This document shows positions 45,011 to 54,430 of a stretch of 64,000 nt of DNA, one piece after another (position 1 is the stretch's first letter; the number at the start of each line of letters is the position of its first letter). The stretch comes from Bradyrhizobium forestalis (GTDB lineage: Bacteria; Pseudomonadota; Alphaproteobacteria; Rhizobiales; Xanthobacteraceae). The notes beneath the pieces are model-generated. The model was not told the DNA's origin. It did no database searches and worked only from the letters and a program-made list of their open reading frames with translations. The DNA lies in assembly GCF_002795245.1 (NCBI RefSeq), contig NZ_PGVG01000004.1:1-64000 (forward strand), in the 5' to 3' direction. The position numbers were made by a program, and so were the translations under genes.

Positions 45011-45340
45011 ATGGGCACGCCCCAGCTCACCACCGTGATGAAGACGCTCGCAGATCCGACGCGGCGAGCCGTCTATGAGCGCATCATGCGGGACGGAGAG
45101 GTCGCCGCTACTGGGCTGGTGGAGGGGACGAGGGTGTCGCAGCCCGCAGTATCGCAGCATCTGCGCGCGCTGCGGCAGGCCGGCCTGGTGCTGGAGCGGC
45201 GCGAGGGACGCAACATTCACTATCGGATCGCGCCCAAAGGACTCGCCCCGCTGATCGACTGGCTCGGCCATTACCAGTCGTTCTGGCGCGAGCGCTTCGA
45301 AAATCTCGAGAAGCTGTTGAGGGAAACGAGTGATGAGTGA
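45011..45340 (+). CDS. ArsR-family transcriptional regulator
   Basis: Winged-helix repressor of 109 residues: MKTLADPTRRAVYERIMRDG, VEGTRVSQPAVSQHLRALRQ (recognition helix), LVLERREGRNIHYRIAP. No metal-binding CxC is present. It belongs to the group paired with SRPBCC/AHSA1 proteins: the next gene overlaps it. Probably autoregulated through the palindrome in its own promoter. The ATG is likely the first base of the mRNA. Confidence 0.9.
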   Translation: MGTPQLTTVMKTLADPTRRAVYERIMRDGEVAATGLVEGTRVSQPAVSQHLRALRQAGLVLERREGRNIHYRIAPKGLAPLIDWLGHYQSFWRERFENLEKLLRETSDE

Positions 45341-45782
45341 AACGCACGCGATCGTCGTCGAGAAGGTGCTGCCCTATCCGCCGGAGAAGATCTGGCGCAC
45401 GCTGACTACGGCCGAAACCCTCGCAAGATGGCTGATGCCAAATGATTTCGCGCCCGTCATCGGCCGCGAATTTACCTTCCGCACCAAGCCGATGGGCGAT
45501 TGGGATGGCGTCGTGCAGTGCAAGGTGCTCGCTTGCGAGCCGCCGAAGCTGTTGCGCTATTCGTGGCGTGGTGGCTCGGATAGCAATCCGGCCTACGGAT
45601 CACGACTCAACTCGACGCTGACCTGGGAGCTGACGCCGGTCGATGGCGGTACGCGGGTTCGCATGGCGCATGAGGGCTTCGTCTTCCCGGGCAACCAGTT
45701 CGCGTTCGACGCCATGAGCTCCGGCTGGGGACGAGTCATGGATGCCATCGCGCGCTTGACCGGCGAGGATCAGGCGAGCTGA
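45333..45782 (+). CDS. SRPBCC (AHSA1-like) protein
   Basis: START/Bet v1-like hydrophobic-ligand-binding protein of 149 residues: EKVLPYPPEKIWRTLTTAET, RWLMPNDFAPVIGREFTFRT, LRYSWRGGSD, LTWELTPVDGGTRVRMAHEG and GWGRVMDAIARL. ATG 45333 lies inside the end of the ArsR gene (8-base overlap). Such ArsR-SRPBCC pairs are common; the ligand is unknown. It ends tail to tail with the small gene on the other strand, overlapping it by 13 bases. Confidence 0.9.
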   Translation: MSETHAIVVEKVLPYPPEKIWRTLTTAETLARWLMPNDFAPVIGREFTFRTKPMGDWDGVVQCKVLACEPPKLLRYSWRGGSDSNPAYGSRLNSTLTWELTPVDGGTRVRMAHEGFVFPGNQFAFDAMSSGWGRVMDAIARLTGEDQAS

Positions 45783-45943
45783 TCGATCCGCGTGCCCTGA
45801 CCCGGCGGCAGCGGCGCGGGCGGCTGCGGCTTAAAGGTCGGATCCTCGTCCTTGACCTTGGTCTGATCGTCCTGCTGCTTGGTCGTGTCGTAGCTCGGAA
45901 CCACGATCGCGATCGGCGGCGGCGCAACGGTGGAAACCTTCAT
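45770..45943 (-). CDS. Small Pro-rich hypothetical protein
   Basis: Protein of 57 residues, MKVSTVAPPPIAIVVPSYDT followed by a charged, Pro/Gln-rich tail. GTGAGGATTTGCGG before ATG 45943 is a good ribosome site. No known domain; probably disordered. Support is start context and codon use, so confidence is moderate. Confidence 0.5.
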   Translation of the reverse strand: MKVSTVAPPPIAIVVPSYDTTKQQDDQTKVKDEDPTFKPQPPAPLPPGQGTRIDQLA

Positions 45944-46100
45944 CCGCAAATCCTCACACATGGAAACAATCGAGCCTGCCCTGCGAGGAACGAAATTTCC
46001 TTCAAGCCAATTGTTAAAATGCGAGGGAATGGGTGCGCAGGGGTGGGCCGTCTTTGCTGCCGCCACGTGCCCGTCTGCGTGATATCACGAGACCTCTCCG

Positions 46101-46217
46101 CGTCATTGCGAGGAGCTCTTGCGACGAAGCAATCCAAACTGTTGCCGCGGAAAGATTCTGGATCGCTTCCGCCTTCGCCAAGGCTCCGGCGGACAAGTCG
46201 CTGCGCTCGCAATGACG
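46101..46217. repeat. Palindromic repeat (CGTCATTGCG type)
   Basis: CGTCATTGCGAGGAGC ... GCTGCGCTCGCAATGACG outer arms with GCAATCCA / TGGATCGC pairs inside; sister of the element at 43323. With 45944-46100 it fills a gene-free gap. Confidence 0.8.
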
Positions 46218-46239
46218 GAGTGTGTGGAAAGAGCGAGCG

Positions 46240-46713
46240 CTACTCGTCCTTGCCGCGCGTGATGGCGATGGACGCCTCCGTCTTGGTGCGTGTGCATTCC
46301 ATGTTGAGCCGGCGGTAGCGCATGTTGATCTTGTCGCCGCGGAGCAGGCCCATCCGCTTCAGGCAGCGTGTCGCGCCCGTCGTGGTGTCGTCCTTCGTCA
46401 CGGTGAAGACGATCGCCGCCATCGATCCGACCAGCGCATAGAACTCCGGCTTGGGCTTGCGATCGCCCTTGGCATAGAGCTCGATCGAATATTTGTCGCC
46501 GCGGCAGCCGACCGACAGCTCCTTCGCCGCGGGATGCGTCAAATAGACGATGTTGGCGGCACGGAAATTCACCTTGAGGCGGTCGATCTGGTTCGCCAGC
46601 TCCTTGGCGCTGTCGTCACAGCGATCGGCGCGGGCAGGCGAAGCGAGAGCCACAAGGCCGGTGATGGCGGCGGCGACCAGGATCGCGCCGCGGACGTTCA
46701 GTTTGAAAATCAT
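46240..46713 (-). CDS. Secreted hypothetical protein
   Basis: Protein of 157 residues with a clear signal peptide (residues 1-29, AAAITGLVALASPARAD) and four Cys in the mature part (RCDDS, VGCRG, TRCLKR, MECTR), which could form two disulfides. No known family. AGGGGCTTTTCATC precedes the ATG. Periplasmic location is inferred. Confidence 0.8.
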   Translation of the reverse strand: MIFKLNVRGAILVAAAITGLVALASPARADRCDDSAKELANQIDRLKVNFRAANIVYLTHPAAKELSVGCRGDKYSIELYAKGDRKPKPEFYALVGSMAAIVFTVTKDDTTTGATRCLKRMGLLRGDKINMRYRRLNMECTRTKTEASIAITRGKDE

Positions 46714-46808
46714 GATGAAAAGCCCCTTAGGGGCGCATTCAAGCGTCGGCAGCCGCGAAGCGCAAGGTGGGGGCTGTTTTGTTGGCAGGCGCGTGATATA
46801 AAAAGCAC

Positions 46809-47039
46809 ATGAGCAAGGAGCAGGTAAAGACCATCCTGGATCGCGTTCTGACTTGGCCGCCCGAGCGCCAGGAGGACGCGGCGAAGATGCTGATGCTCAT
46901 GGAGTCGCAGGACGAGAGCGTCTATCGGCTGACCGATGAGCAGGTCGAGGAGGTTCGCCGCCGCCGGTCCGATCCGAATGCGCGCCGGCTTACGCTCGAG
47001 GAGTTTAAGGAACGTCTTAAGCAGCGCCTCGGCGAATGA
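46809..47039 (+). CDS. Antitoxin-like protein of ParE/RelE-type pair
   Basis: Protein of 76 residues, helical and charged, with YRLTDEQVEEVRRRRSDPNA and LTLEEFKERLKQRLGE, as in short antitoxins that precede ParE/RelE toxins. Its stop overlaps the toxin start (ATGA). The toxin is frameshifted, so the antitoxin seems to be left without an active partner. Confidence 0.78.
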   Translation: MSKEQVKTILDRVLTWPPERQEDAAKMLMLMESQDESVYRLTDEQVEEVRRRRSDPNARRLTLEEFKERLKQRLGE

Positions 47040-47319
47040 AGGTCGTCATTCACGAGACGGCGGCTCGTGATCTCGACGAGTTTATTGACTGGATATCTCA
47101 GGAAATCCCCGCGCAGCGGTACGACTGGCTGATCGCATCAGAGCCAAAGTCGAGCGCCTTGCCGTTTCCGGCCTGTCCCACATAGGTCGTCCGGGCCTGC
47201 TCGAAGGGACGCGAGAGCTCGTGGAGGCACCCTACATCATTGTCTACGCGATCGACCAGCCAAACGAGCAGATCGACGTATTGGCCATCCTTCACGGGGC
47301 GAGGGATCGCGAAATCTAG
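47036..47319 (+). pseudogene. Frameshifted ParE/RelE toxin
   Basis: The N-terminal part reads MKVVIHETAARDLDEFIDWI in frame with ATG 47036 and would hit TAG after 49 codons. In the +1-shifted frame the typical C-terminal part continues: RLADRIRAKVERLAVSGLSH, IGRPGLLEGTRELVEAPYII, VYAIDQPNEQIDVLAILHGA, RDREI and stop at 47319. The total of 284 bases is one short of a multiple of three, so a single base was lost near 47117-47122. A sequencing error cannot be excluded. Confidence 0.85.
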
Positions 47320-47433
47320 GGGCTCTCCCATTGCGCCAGATGGGCTTCCGAGGCTTCCCTTTGCGACAAAAAAGCTTAGAACGCTTCTATGCTTAGAGGC
47401 CCGCGAGGGCTCCAAAACCCCGAGATTCGCCCC

Positions 47434-49089
<1,656 letters not shown>

Positions 49090-49093
49090 CCCA

Positions 49094-49209
49094 GCGTTCC
49101 CCGGACGCTGCGCAGCACGAAGTGATGTGCTGCAGATCCGGGGTCCACGTGGCGCATGGGTCCCGGCTCTGCGGAGCAGCGTTAGACGCTGCACCGCGTC
49201 CGGGACACG
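49094..49209. repeat. Palindromic repeat (CCCCGGACGC type)
   Basis: Outer arms CGTTCCCCGGACGC ... GCGTCCGGGACACG with GCTGCAGATCCGGGG and CCCGGCTCTGCGGAGC in the middle. Related to the element at 55328. It lies between convergent genes. Confidence 0.75.
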
Positions 49210-49230
49210 AGCGGCGTTAGCTCGCGTTCA

Positions 49231-50151
49231 CTAACTGCAATTCGTGACCTGGTTCGAGCACAGCGAACGCCACCAGCCACGCACGCCGTCATGGCTCTCG
49301 ACGAGGCCCCAATACCCGCTGCAGGCAAGAAGCCGCTTCGGTCCACCATCGCCATCAATCGGGCCGCCGAGCTCGCGCTGGGCCGGCATCCATTTGGCGT
49401 CGATGAAAGGCGCCTGGAACAGCCCGCCCTCGCGCGTGTAGCCATTGGCGTAGTTCGCGCCGACCTTGTTCGATGCAACCCAGCCGCGCCCGGCATAGGG
49501 TTTTGGCGCGCTGCGCGGATATCGCTTCTCGTCCTCGTAATCCTTGCCCGGGGGCCTCGCGCCTTCGATCAGGAACCAACCGTCCTTGAAACCGATGATG
49601 CGGAATTCGGTGAGCCAGCCACCCTCCGGCGTGTTCTCGGCGCCGCCGAGCTTGAGCCGGTAGGGCGGCGGCAGCGTGCCGAGCACGCGCGCTTTGACCG
49701 ACGGCTCGGCGCGCACGTTGAGGCCATCAGGATCCTTGTCGATGGACCAGGCGCCGAGATCGCACGGCTCGGTGCCTTCGGGCAGGCTTGCGCGTTTCGC
49801 GGCGAGCTCGGCGTGCAGCTTGGCGAAATCATTGTCGTCGTTGTCAGGATCCGGCTCGGTGCGCGGCTTCAGCTCGGCTGACATCGCGCGCGTCGCATCC
49901 GTCGTCAGCGTGACGATCAGAGCCTGACGCGCCGCAAAGACGCTTCCCGGCGTCTTCGGATCGTTCGATGTCGCGGGATAGACCGCGAGATAGCCCGTCG
50001 AACCTTCGGTTCGATAAGCGGTGCCGGCGACATAGCCTGCCGGCACCATGGCGAGCGCGCTGGCGCGCCACGCCGGTTCGGTGTCATCCGCGCGCGCCGC
50101 TTGTGTCGCCACACACAGGATTGTCGCCGCGATGAGACGAAGCGTACGCAT
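49231..50151 (-). CDS. Secreted SH3b-domain protein
   Basis: Protein of 306 residues: signal peptide (residues 1-21, CVATQAARAD), and a bacterial SH3 domain around residues 155-235 (DPDGLNVRAEPSVKARVLGT, GWFLIEGARPPG, YAGRGWVASNKVGAN). The C-terminal part has several Cys (LLACSGYWGLVES, SLCSNQVTNCS). Probably periplasmic and possibly cell-wall binding; exact role unknown. Confidence 0.82.
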   Translation of the reverse strand: MRTLRLIAATILCVATQAARADDTEPAWRASALAMVPAGYVAGTAYRTEGSTGYLAVYPATSNDPKTPGSVFAARQALIVTLTTDATRAMSAELKPRTEPDPDNDDNDFAKLHAELAAKRASLPEGTEPCDLGAWSIDKDPDGLNVRAEPSVKARVLGTLPPPYRLKLGGAENTPEGGWLTEFRIIGFKDGWFLIEGARPPGKDYEDEKRYPRSAPKPYAGRGWVASNKVGANYANGYTREGGLFQAPFIDAKWMPAQRELGGPIDGDGGPKRLLACSGYWGLVESHDGVRGWWRSLCSNQVTNCS

Positions 50152-50166
50152 CGGTGCAGCGCGCGC

Positions 50167-50463
50167 TTACGCCCGCGCGCCCGTGAACGGGAAGCTGCCC
50201 ATCGGACCGATGCCCATCTCGCCGCTGATGCTGTCGCCGGAGACCGTGCCGGTGAACTCGAGCGTGAGCGGCATCGGCTTGTCGATCGAGACCTTCCAGG
50301 AGACGTTGTCGCCAGAGACGGTGCCGTCGAAGATCTCGGCGGTATTACCCTCCGCGCCCTGCGTGCCCGTGAGCGCGCCGTCCGCAGCCTTCAGGCTCAG
50401 CGTCGCCTGGCGCTCGCCCATCGGCGTCGTCATGGTCAGATTCCAGTTGCCGTCTACGGCCAT
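50167..50463 (-). CDS. Small beta-rich hypothetical protein
   Basis: Protein of 98 residues without signal peptide. Repeating strand pattern: WNLTMTTPMGERQATLSLKA, GTVSGDNVSWKVSI and GTVSGDSISGEMGIGPMGSF, resembling the short lipocalin-like conserved proteins annotated only as hypothetical. GGGAGACGGGA precedes the ATG. It lies 15 bases after... on the same strand as the SH3b gene, upstream of it, so they may be cotranscribed. Confidence 0.78.
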   Translation of the reverse strand: MAVDGNWNLTMTTPMGERQATLSLKAADGALTGTQGAEGNTAEIFDGTVSGDNVSWKVSIDKPMPLTLEFTGTVSGDSISGEMGIGPMGSFPFTGARA

Positions 50464-50567
50464 TCCCGTCTCCCGAACAAATTTCGGCGGTCCGCGACGA
50501 TCCGCGGCCGTCCTGAGCGAGCCTATAGCCCAACTCGCAGTTCCTGCCTAACCCTGCGATGGGGCAA

Positions 50568-51122
50568 CTAGGCGCGGGCGGCGGCGCGCCGCCGGCTGGT
50601 GACGACGAGCCGCAGCACCACATACTGCACGGCGAAGGCCAGGATCTTGACGCCGCCGGCAACCACAGTGATGTAGAACGCCCACAGCTTGAGATCGCCC
50701 GTGGAGGCGACCACGATCATGCCGGCGCCGATCACGAACATCAGCCCTGCCCAGACATAGCCTGCAGCCGTGACATATTCCGGAACGGTCTCGGTGACGA
50801 TCGGCGGCATGTAGCGCAGCATCCAGCCGCGCTTGAGCATGATGAGGCCGATCGCGAAATGCGCGATCGAGGGTTTTGCCAGCATGAAGCGCGGATCATT
50901 GGTCAGCAGCGTGATCGCGCCCAGCACGACGACGAGTGCGAGGCTCGCATAGGTCATGTAGCTGAGCGGCTGCCCCTTGACGCGGGCGTAGATGACCTGC
51001 GCGATCGCTCCGGCGATCGCCACCGACGTCGCCAGGATGACATTGTCGGTGATGAGGTAGACGGCCAGGAAGACGATAGCGGAGAGGAAGTCGGAGGCGA
51101 GGCGGGCGAATACGTCCTTCAT
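50568..51122 (-). CDS. yciB: YciB/IspZ family membrane protein
   Basis: Inner-membrane protein of 184 residues with five to six helices, similar to septation protein A (YciB/IspZ): DFLSAIVFLAVYLITDNVIL, KPSIAHFAIGLIMLKRGWML and an aromatic-rich C-terminal helix. Identity to YciB is by motif layout (KPTIVYGLFALVLLG-like segment) and not strong. It follows the 191-residue membrane protein by 12 bases; the pair is probably controlled by the TetR operator at 51731. Confidence 0.75.
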   Translation of the reverse strand: MKDVFARLASDFLSAIVFLAVYLITDNVILATSVAIAGAIAQVIYARVKGQPLSYMTYASLALVVVLGAITLLTNDPRFMLAKPSIAHFAIGLIMLKRGWMLRYMPPIVTETVPEYVTAAGYVWAGLMFVIGAGMIVVASTGDLKLWAFYITVVAGGVKILAFAVQYVVLRLVVTSRRRAAARA

Positions 51123-51134
51123 CGTCGATCCTGT

Positions 51135-51710
51135 TCAGCGGGCGTCGGGAAGAGCGCGGGCCGGCGTACCGTACTTGATCTGGCGATACTCGGGATACCA
51201 CTTTGTGAAGTAGATGGCACTGTTGCGGGCGGCGAAGGCGACCGCAAGGCTCGACCAAAGCGGCAGGCCGGGGACGTAGAGCAGCACGAGATTGGCGGCC
51301 GCCATCAACAGCGCTGCTGCCGTCCACGCGGCGGTGATGATGTAATTGGCGCGGAGAAAGCCCGGCATTGCCGCGGTCTCGGCCGGCACCGATTCAAGCG
51401 CATATTGCAACGTGAAGGGATGGCGGACCAGCATCGAGCCGAGCGAGATCAGGAATATGCCGATATCGACCGACAGCTTGATGCTGAGCGTGCCGAGCGC
51501 GGGGTCGATCAGCGCGAGGTAAAGGCCGATTGCGGCGAACACGATTGCGGAGCCCGCGGCCAGGATCTTCACCGAGCGGCCGCGCGCGACATCGATCGCG
51601 ATGGTGGCGAGGCAGATCGCCGATGCCGCAAGCAGGCTGAACACGGCCGACGTCACCAGCATCAGGAAGGCGTAGACGCCGTAGGGCGCGAGGATGAGGA
51701 AAATCGCCAT
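51135..51710 (-). CDS. Multi-pass membrane protein
   Basis: Hypothetical protein of 191 residues with about six membrane helices (FLILAPYGVYAFLMLVTSAV, ILAAGSAIVFAAIGLYLALI, AAWTAAALLMAAANLVLLYV). In size and layout it resembles its downstream YciB-like neighbour, so both may be members of one transporter-like or septation-type family. ATG 51710 is chosen; codons upstream run into the promoter. A 19-bp operator identical in sequence to that of the carotenoid oxygenase gene lies 21 bases upstream. Confidence 0.8.
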   Translation of the reverse strand: MAIFLILAPYGVYAFLMLVTSAVFSLLAASAICLATIAIDVARGRSVKILAAGSAIVFAAIGLYLALIDPALGTLSIKLSVDIGIFLISLGSMLVRHPFTLQYALESVPAETAAMPGFLRANYIITAAWTAAALLMAAANLVLLYVPGLPLWSSLAVAFAARNSAIYFTKWYPEYRQIKYGTPARALPDAR

Positions 51711-51730
51711 GGGCCGCCTCGGCAGGATCA

Positions 51731-51749
51731 ATCTTTACGATGTAAAGAT
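51731..51749. promoter_or_regulatory. TetR operator site before membrane-protein operon
   Basis: Perfect inverted repeat ATCTTTAC-GAT-GTAAAGAT. It is the exact reverse complement of the site at 53581. On the minus strand it follows a promoter TTGACC-N17-TATCAA, so a bound repressor would block initiation. Confidence 0.82.
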
Positions 51750-51782
51750 TGATAATGGGCGGACGATGCCGGGTCAAGCGAA

Positions 51783-51801
51783 ATCTTTACAATGTCAAAA
51801 T
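51783..51801. promoter_or_regulatory. Second, imperfect operator copy
   Basis: ATCTTTAC-AAT-GTCAAAAT: first arm identical to the operator, second arm degenerate. It starts 52 bases from the first site, matches the spacing of the pair near 53.6 kb, and overlaps the stop of the small gene at 51787. Confidence 0.65.
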
Positions 51802-52041
51802 GACGTAAGCGACCTCCAAAACATGAAGGGCCGCAACGACTTGGTTCAATGCTTCCTCGGCCAGCTCCGCCCAGGGCAGGAGCGGCAGTGCGGCGGCGGT
51901 CAACAGGCCGAGGCAAAGCAAGACGCCGCCGTTGAAGATGGTATGGCGGCTCCGCCGCAGCCGGGTCATCTGGAATGCGAGCGCAGCACCGGTCAGGGCG
52001 AGCAGGGCCAGGCAAACCGCGGTGATCGAGGGCATGTGCAT
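51787..52041 (-). CDS. Small two-helix membrane protein
   Basis: Protein of 84 residues with two to three predicted membrane helices (ITAVCLALLALTGAALAFQM, GGVLLCLGLLTAAALPLLPW, VVAALHVLEVAYVILTL). AAAGGAGTTTTCC before ATG 52041 is an excellent ribosome site. Function unknown. It lies between the two copies of the operator system but no operator is in its own leader. Confidence 0.7.
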   Translation of the reverse strand: MHMPSITAVCLALLALTGAALAFQMTRLRRSRHTIFNGGVLLCLGLLTAAALPLLPWAELAEEALNQVVAALHVLEVAYVILTL

Positions 52042-52057
52042 GGAAAACTCCTTTTTC

Positions 52058-52162
52058 GTCATTCCGGGGTGCGCGTCAGCGCGAGCCCGGAATCCATCGG
52101 ACAGCAACCCGTGTCGCGAAATGGATTCCGGGTTCGCGCCAAGTGGCGCGCCCCGGAATGAC
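52058..52162. repeat. Palindromic intergenic repeat (GTCATTCCGG type)
   Basis: GTCATTCCGGGGTGCGCG ... GCGCCCCGGAATGAC, with inner AATCCAT...ATGGATT arms. Same family as the element at 36220. Confidence 0.8.
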
Positions 52163-52167
52163 GAGAG

Positions 52168-53565
52168 CTACGCCGCGCCAACCCAATTGCCGTGAAAGCC
52201 GTCGGGTACGCGATGACCGAGCTGCACCAATGCGGCTGGGCCGGCCTCGATATCGGTCGCATTGAACACGGCGAGATCGCTGCGATTCTCCCGCGCGCGC
52301 CAGACCACAGCGAGCAGCCAGCCGTCACCTTCGGCCGCATCCTTGGATCGTTCGACGAAAACGGGCTCGGAGATGGTGTCGCCGGCCGGCAGCAGGTAAT
52401 GGCCGAGCCGTCGGCCGTTGCCGTCGACATGGACGATGCCCGACAGCGCGCCGAACATCGGCAGTTTCGGATTGGCACAGGCGTACCAGCCGTGACGGTT
52501 CTTCAGCCCGGCGCGGCGGTCGTCGATGCGCGGGAATTCGCCGGTGAGATCGTCGAGATATGTTTGCTGGAAGCTGTCGGTATTCCCTGAGAGATCGAAC
52601 GTCCAGCGGCAATGGCGGGCGCGCGATTTGTCCGGATCCGTCGGCCGCCCGTCCGGATGCGGAAACAGCGGCGCTTCCTCGAACTGCATGACGTCGGCGA
52701 TGATGCGGTCGCCGTCCTCCCACGCATTCATGACATGGAAGACGTAGCAGGCCTCGGCACGAAACCAGACGATGTCCTTCGCCGTGCCGCTGCGCTTCAT
52801 TACCCCGACATAGGCGCCCTTGTCCGGCTCCCAGGCATAGGGCGGCCGTCCGCTCATCGCGCGCTCCATGCTGCCGGTGATGGGCAGGATCGGAAACAGC
52901 AGATGGTTCGCGGTGACGATGAAGTCGTGCACCATGCTTGCATAGGGCGCCTCGAACCGTTCGAAGCGCGTCGCCCTACCTGACGCGTCGATCGATCCGT
53001 AGGAGAGGACAGCCGTCAGCGGCCCCGCGGCGTTGTAACCGAAGAATACGAGCTCGCCGGTGACGGGATCGACCTTCGGATGCGCGGTGAAACTGCCGGC
53101 GACGCGGCCCTGGTAGTTGTGATAGCCGCGCGTCGCCAGCGTGCCCGGTTCGATCTCGGTCGGCAGATGCGCTTCTTCCAGCGCGAGCAGTTTGCCGGCA
53201 TGAAAGATGATGTTGGTGTTGGCGACGCCGCCGTCGGTCAGGTTGGCCGGCGCATCCGGCAGCTTGCGGCCGAAGCCGCCGAACAGCGCGCGGCCGGCGT
53301 CGTGCTCGGCGAGCCATTTCGGCGTGCGGACCCAGCGGTTGCGATAGCTCGCACGTCCGTTCTCGAGATGAAAAGCGTGCAGCATGCCGTCGCCGACGAA
53401 CCAGTGCGCGCCGGGAGAATCGAATTGTCGATTGGGGCCGTTGCGATAGAGCGTGCCGTTCAGCTCGCGCGGCAATTCGCCGATGATCTTCAGGAAGGGC
53501 GCGTCCGCTTCGAACGGGATCGGCGCGATATTGTTGCGGCGCTCGGTGATGGCGTCGTGCTGCAC
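52168..53565 (-). CDS. Carotenoid oxygenase family protein
   Basis: Enzyme of 465 residues of the carotenoid/apocarotenoid/lignostilbene cleavage family with a seven-bladed beta propeller. The four iron ligands are present: His 162 (TAHPKVD), His 213 (MVHDFIV), His 277 (YVFHVMNAWEDGD) and His 458 (GFHGNWV near the C-terminus). It cleaves a double bond in a carotenoid or stilbene-like phenolic; substrate unknown. GTG 53565 is chosen because AGGGAGGGATACGCC precedes it; upstream codons lie in the operator. Probably repressed by the divergent TetR protein. Confidence 0.92.
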   Translation of the reverse strand: MQHDAITERRNNIAPIPFEADAPFLKIIGELPRELNGTLYRNGPNRQFDSPGAHWFVGDGMLHAFHLENGRASYRNRWVRTPKWLAEHDAGRALFGGFGRKLPDAPANLTDGGVANTNIIFHAGKLLALEEAHLPTEIEPGTLATRGYHNYQGRVAGSFTAHPKVDPVTGELVFFGYNAAGPLTAVLSYGSIDASGRATRFERFEAPYASMVHDFIVTANHLLFPILPITGSMERAMSGRPPYAWEPDKGAYVGVMKRSGTAKDIVWFRAEACYVFHVMNAWEDGDRIIADVMQFEEAPLFPHPDGRPTDPDKSRARHCRWTFDLSGNTDSFQQTYLDDLTGEFPRIDDRRAGLKNRHGWYACANPKLPMFGALSGIVHVDGNGRRLGHYLLPAGDTISEPVFVERSKDAAEGDGWLLAVVWRARENRSDLAVFNATDIEAGPAALVQLGHRVPDGFHGNWVGAA

Positions 53566-53580
53566 GGCGTATCCCTCCCT

Positions 53581-53599
53581 ATCTTTACATCGTAAAGAT
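53581..53599. promoter_or_regulatory. TetR operator site before carotenoid oxygenase
   Basis: Perfect inverted repeat ATCTTTAC-ATC-GTAAAGAT, directly downstream of a minus-strand promoter TTGACG-N17-TATTCG for the oxygenase gene. Confidence 0.85.
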
Positions 53600-53633
53600 C
53601 GAATAGAGCCGATCGCAGCGTCCGTCAAGTGAA

Positions 53634-53665
53634 ATCTTTACACTGTCAATATTGCGTCATATAGC
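53634..53665 (+). promoter_or_regulatory. tetR promoter with imperfect operator copy
   Basis: Operator-like ATCTTTAC-ACT-GTCAATAT at 53634-53652 overlaps a plus-strand promoter: -35 TTTACA (53637-53642), 17-base spacer, -10 TATAGC (53660-53665). The ATG at 53672 is six bases after the -10. This fits autorepression and a leaderless mRNA. Confidence 0.72.
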
Positions 53666-53671
53666 TTGCAA

Positions 53672-54412
53672 ATGGCCAAGACCGACACCAAGACCGACAC
53701 CAAGGGCGAAACGGCGCGAACCTCGCGCGCCCCCCGAAGAACGACATCGACTGTGGCATCGCGTCCGGCACGCCGTGCGACGGGCGCGAAGACCGAGACG
53801 CCGTATCACCATGGCGCCCTGCGCGAAGCGCTGCTCCAGGCCGCCGAACGCGTGCTCGAGCGCGATGGCCTCGCCGGCCTGACCTTGCGCGCGGTGGCGC
53901 GCGAGGCGGGCGTCTCGCATGCCGCGCCGACGCACCATTTCGGCGATCTCACCGGTCTTCTCAGCGAGCTTGCGGCCGTCGGTTTCCGCCAGTTCAACGC
54001 GGCGATGGCGTCGGCCTGTGACACCGCCACCACGCCGCTGGAACGCGCGCTGGCGCGGCCGAAGGCCTACGTGGCCTATGCGCAGGCGCATCCCGGCATG
54101 TATGGCATCATGTTCCGCACCGAGCGGCTCGATTATTCCAGGCCCTCGCTGCACGAGGCGGCCGAAGCTTCTTTCGCCGGACTTGCAAATGCGATCGGCA
54201 TGATGCGGCAGGAGCAGATCAGCGGCGACGCACTGACGCTGAACCAGGGTGCCGCGATCGCACGCGCCTGGTCGCTCGTGCATGGTTTCACCATGTTGCT
54301 GCTCGATGGTCGGCTCGAAGACATCCTCGAGCGGCTGCCCGAGGGCACGACGGCGGAGAGGCTGCTCGAGGCGATGCTGACGGCGCCCGTGACCTCGAAG
54401 CTTCCGGTGTAG
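53672..54412 (+). CDS. TetR/AcrR-family regulator with WHG-type C-terminus
   Basis: Repressor of 246 residues. A basic, disordered N-terminal extension (TDTKTDTKGETARTSRAPRR) precedes the helix-turn-helix: LREALLQAAERVLERDGLAG, LTLRAVAREAGVSHAAPTHH, FGDLTGLLSELAAVGF. The ligand domain has YVAYAQAHPGMYGIMFRTER and ARAWSLVHGFTMLLLDGRLE, typical of the WHG subgroup. It is divergent from the carotenoid oxygenase gene and its operator also occurs before the membrane-protein/yciB operon. Confidence 0.9.
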   Translation: MAKTDTKTDTKGETARTSRAPRRTTSTVASRPARRATGAKTETPYHHGALREALLQAAERVLERDGLAGLTLRAVAREAGVSHAAPTHHFGDLTGLLSELAAVGFRQFNAAMASACDTATTPLERALARPKAYVAYAQAHPGMYGIMFRTERLDYSRPSLHEAAEASFAGLANAIGMMRQEQISGDALTLNQGAAIARAWSLVHGFTMLLLDGRLEDILERLPEGTTAERLLEAMLTAPVTSKLPV

Positions 54413-54430
54413 CGGCTGCTGAATTGAAGG

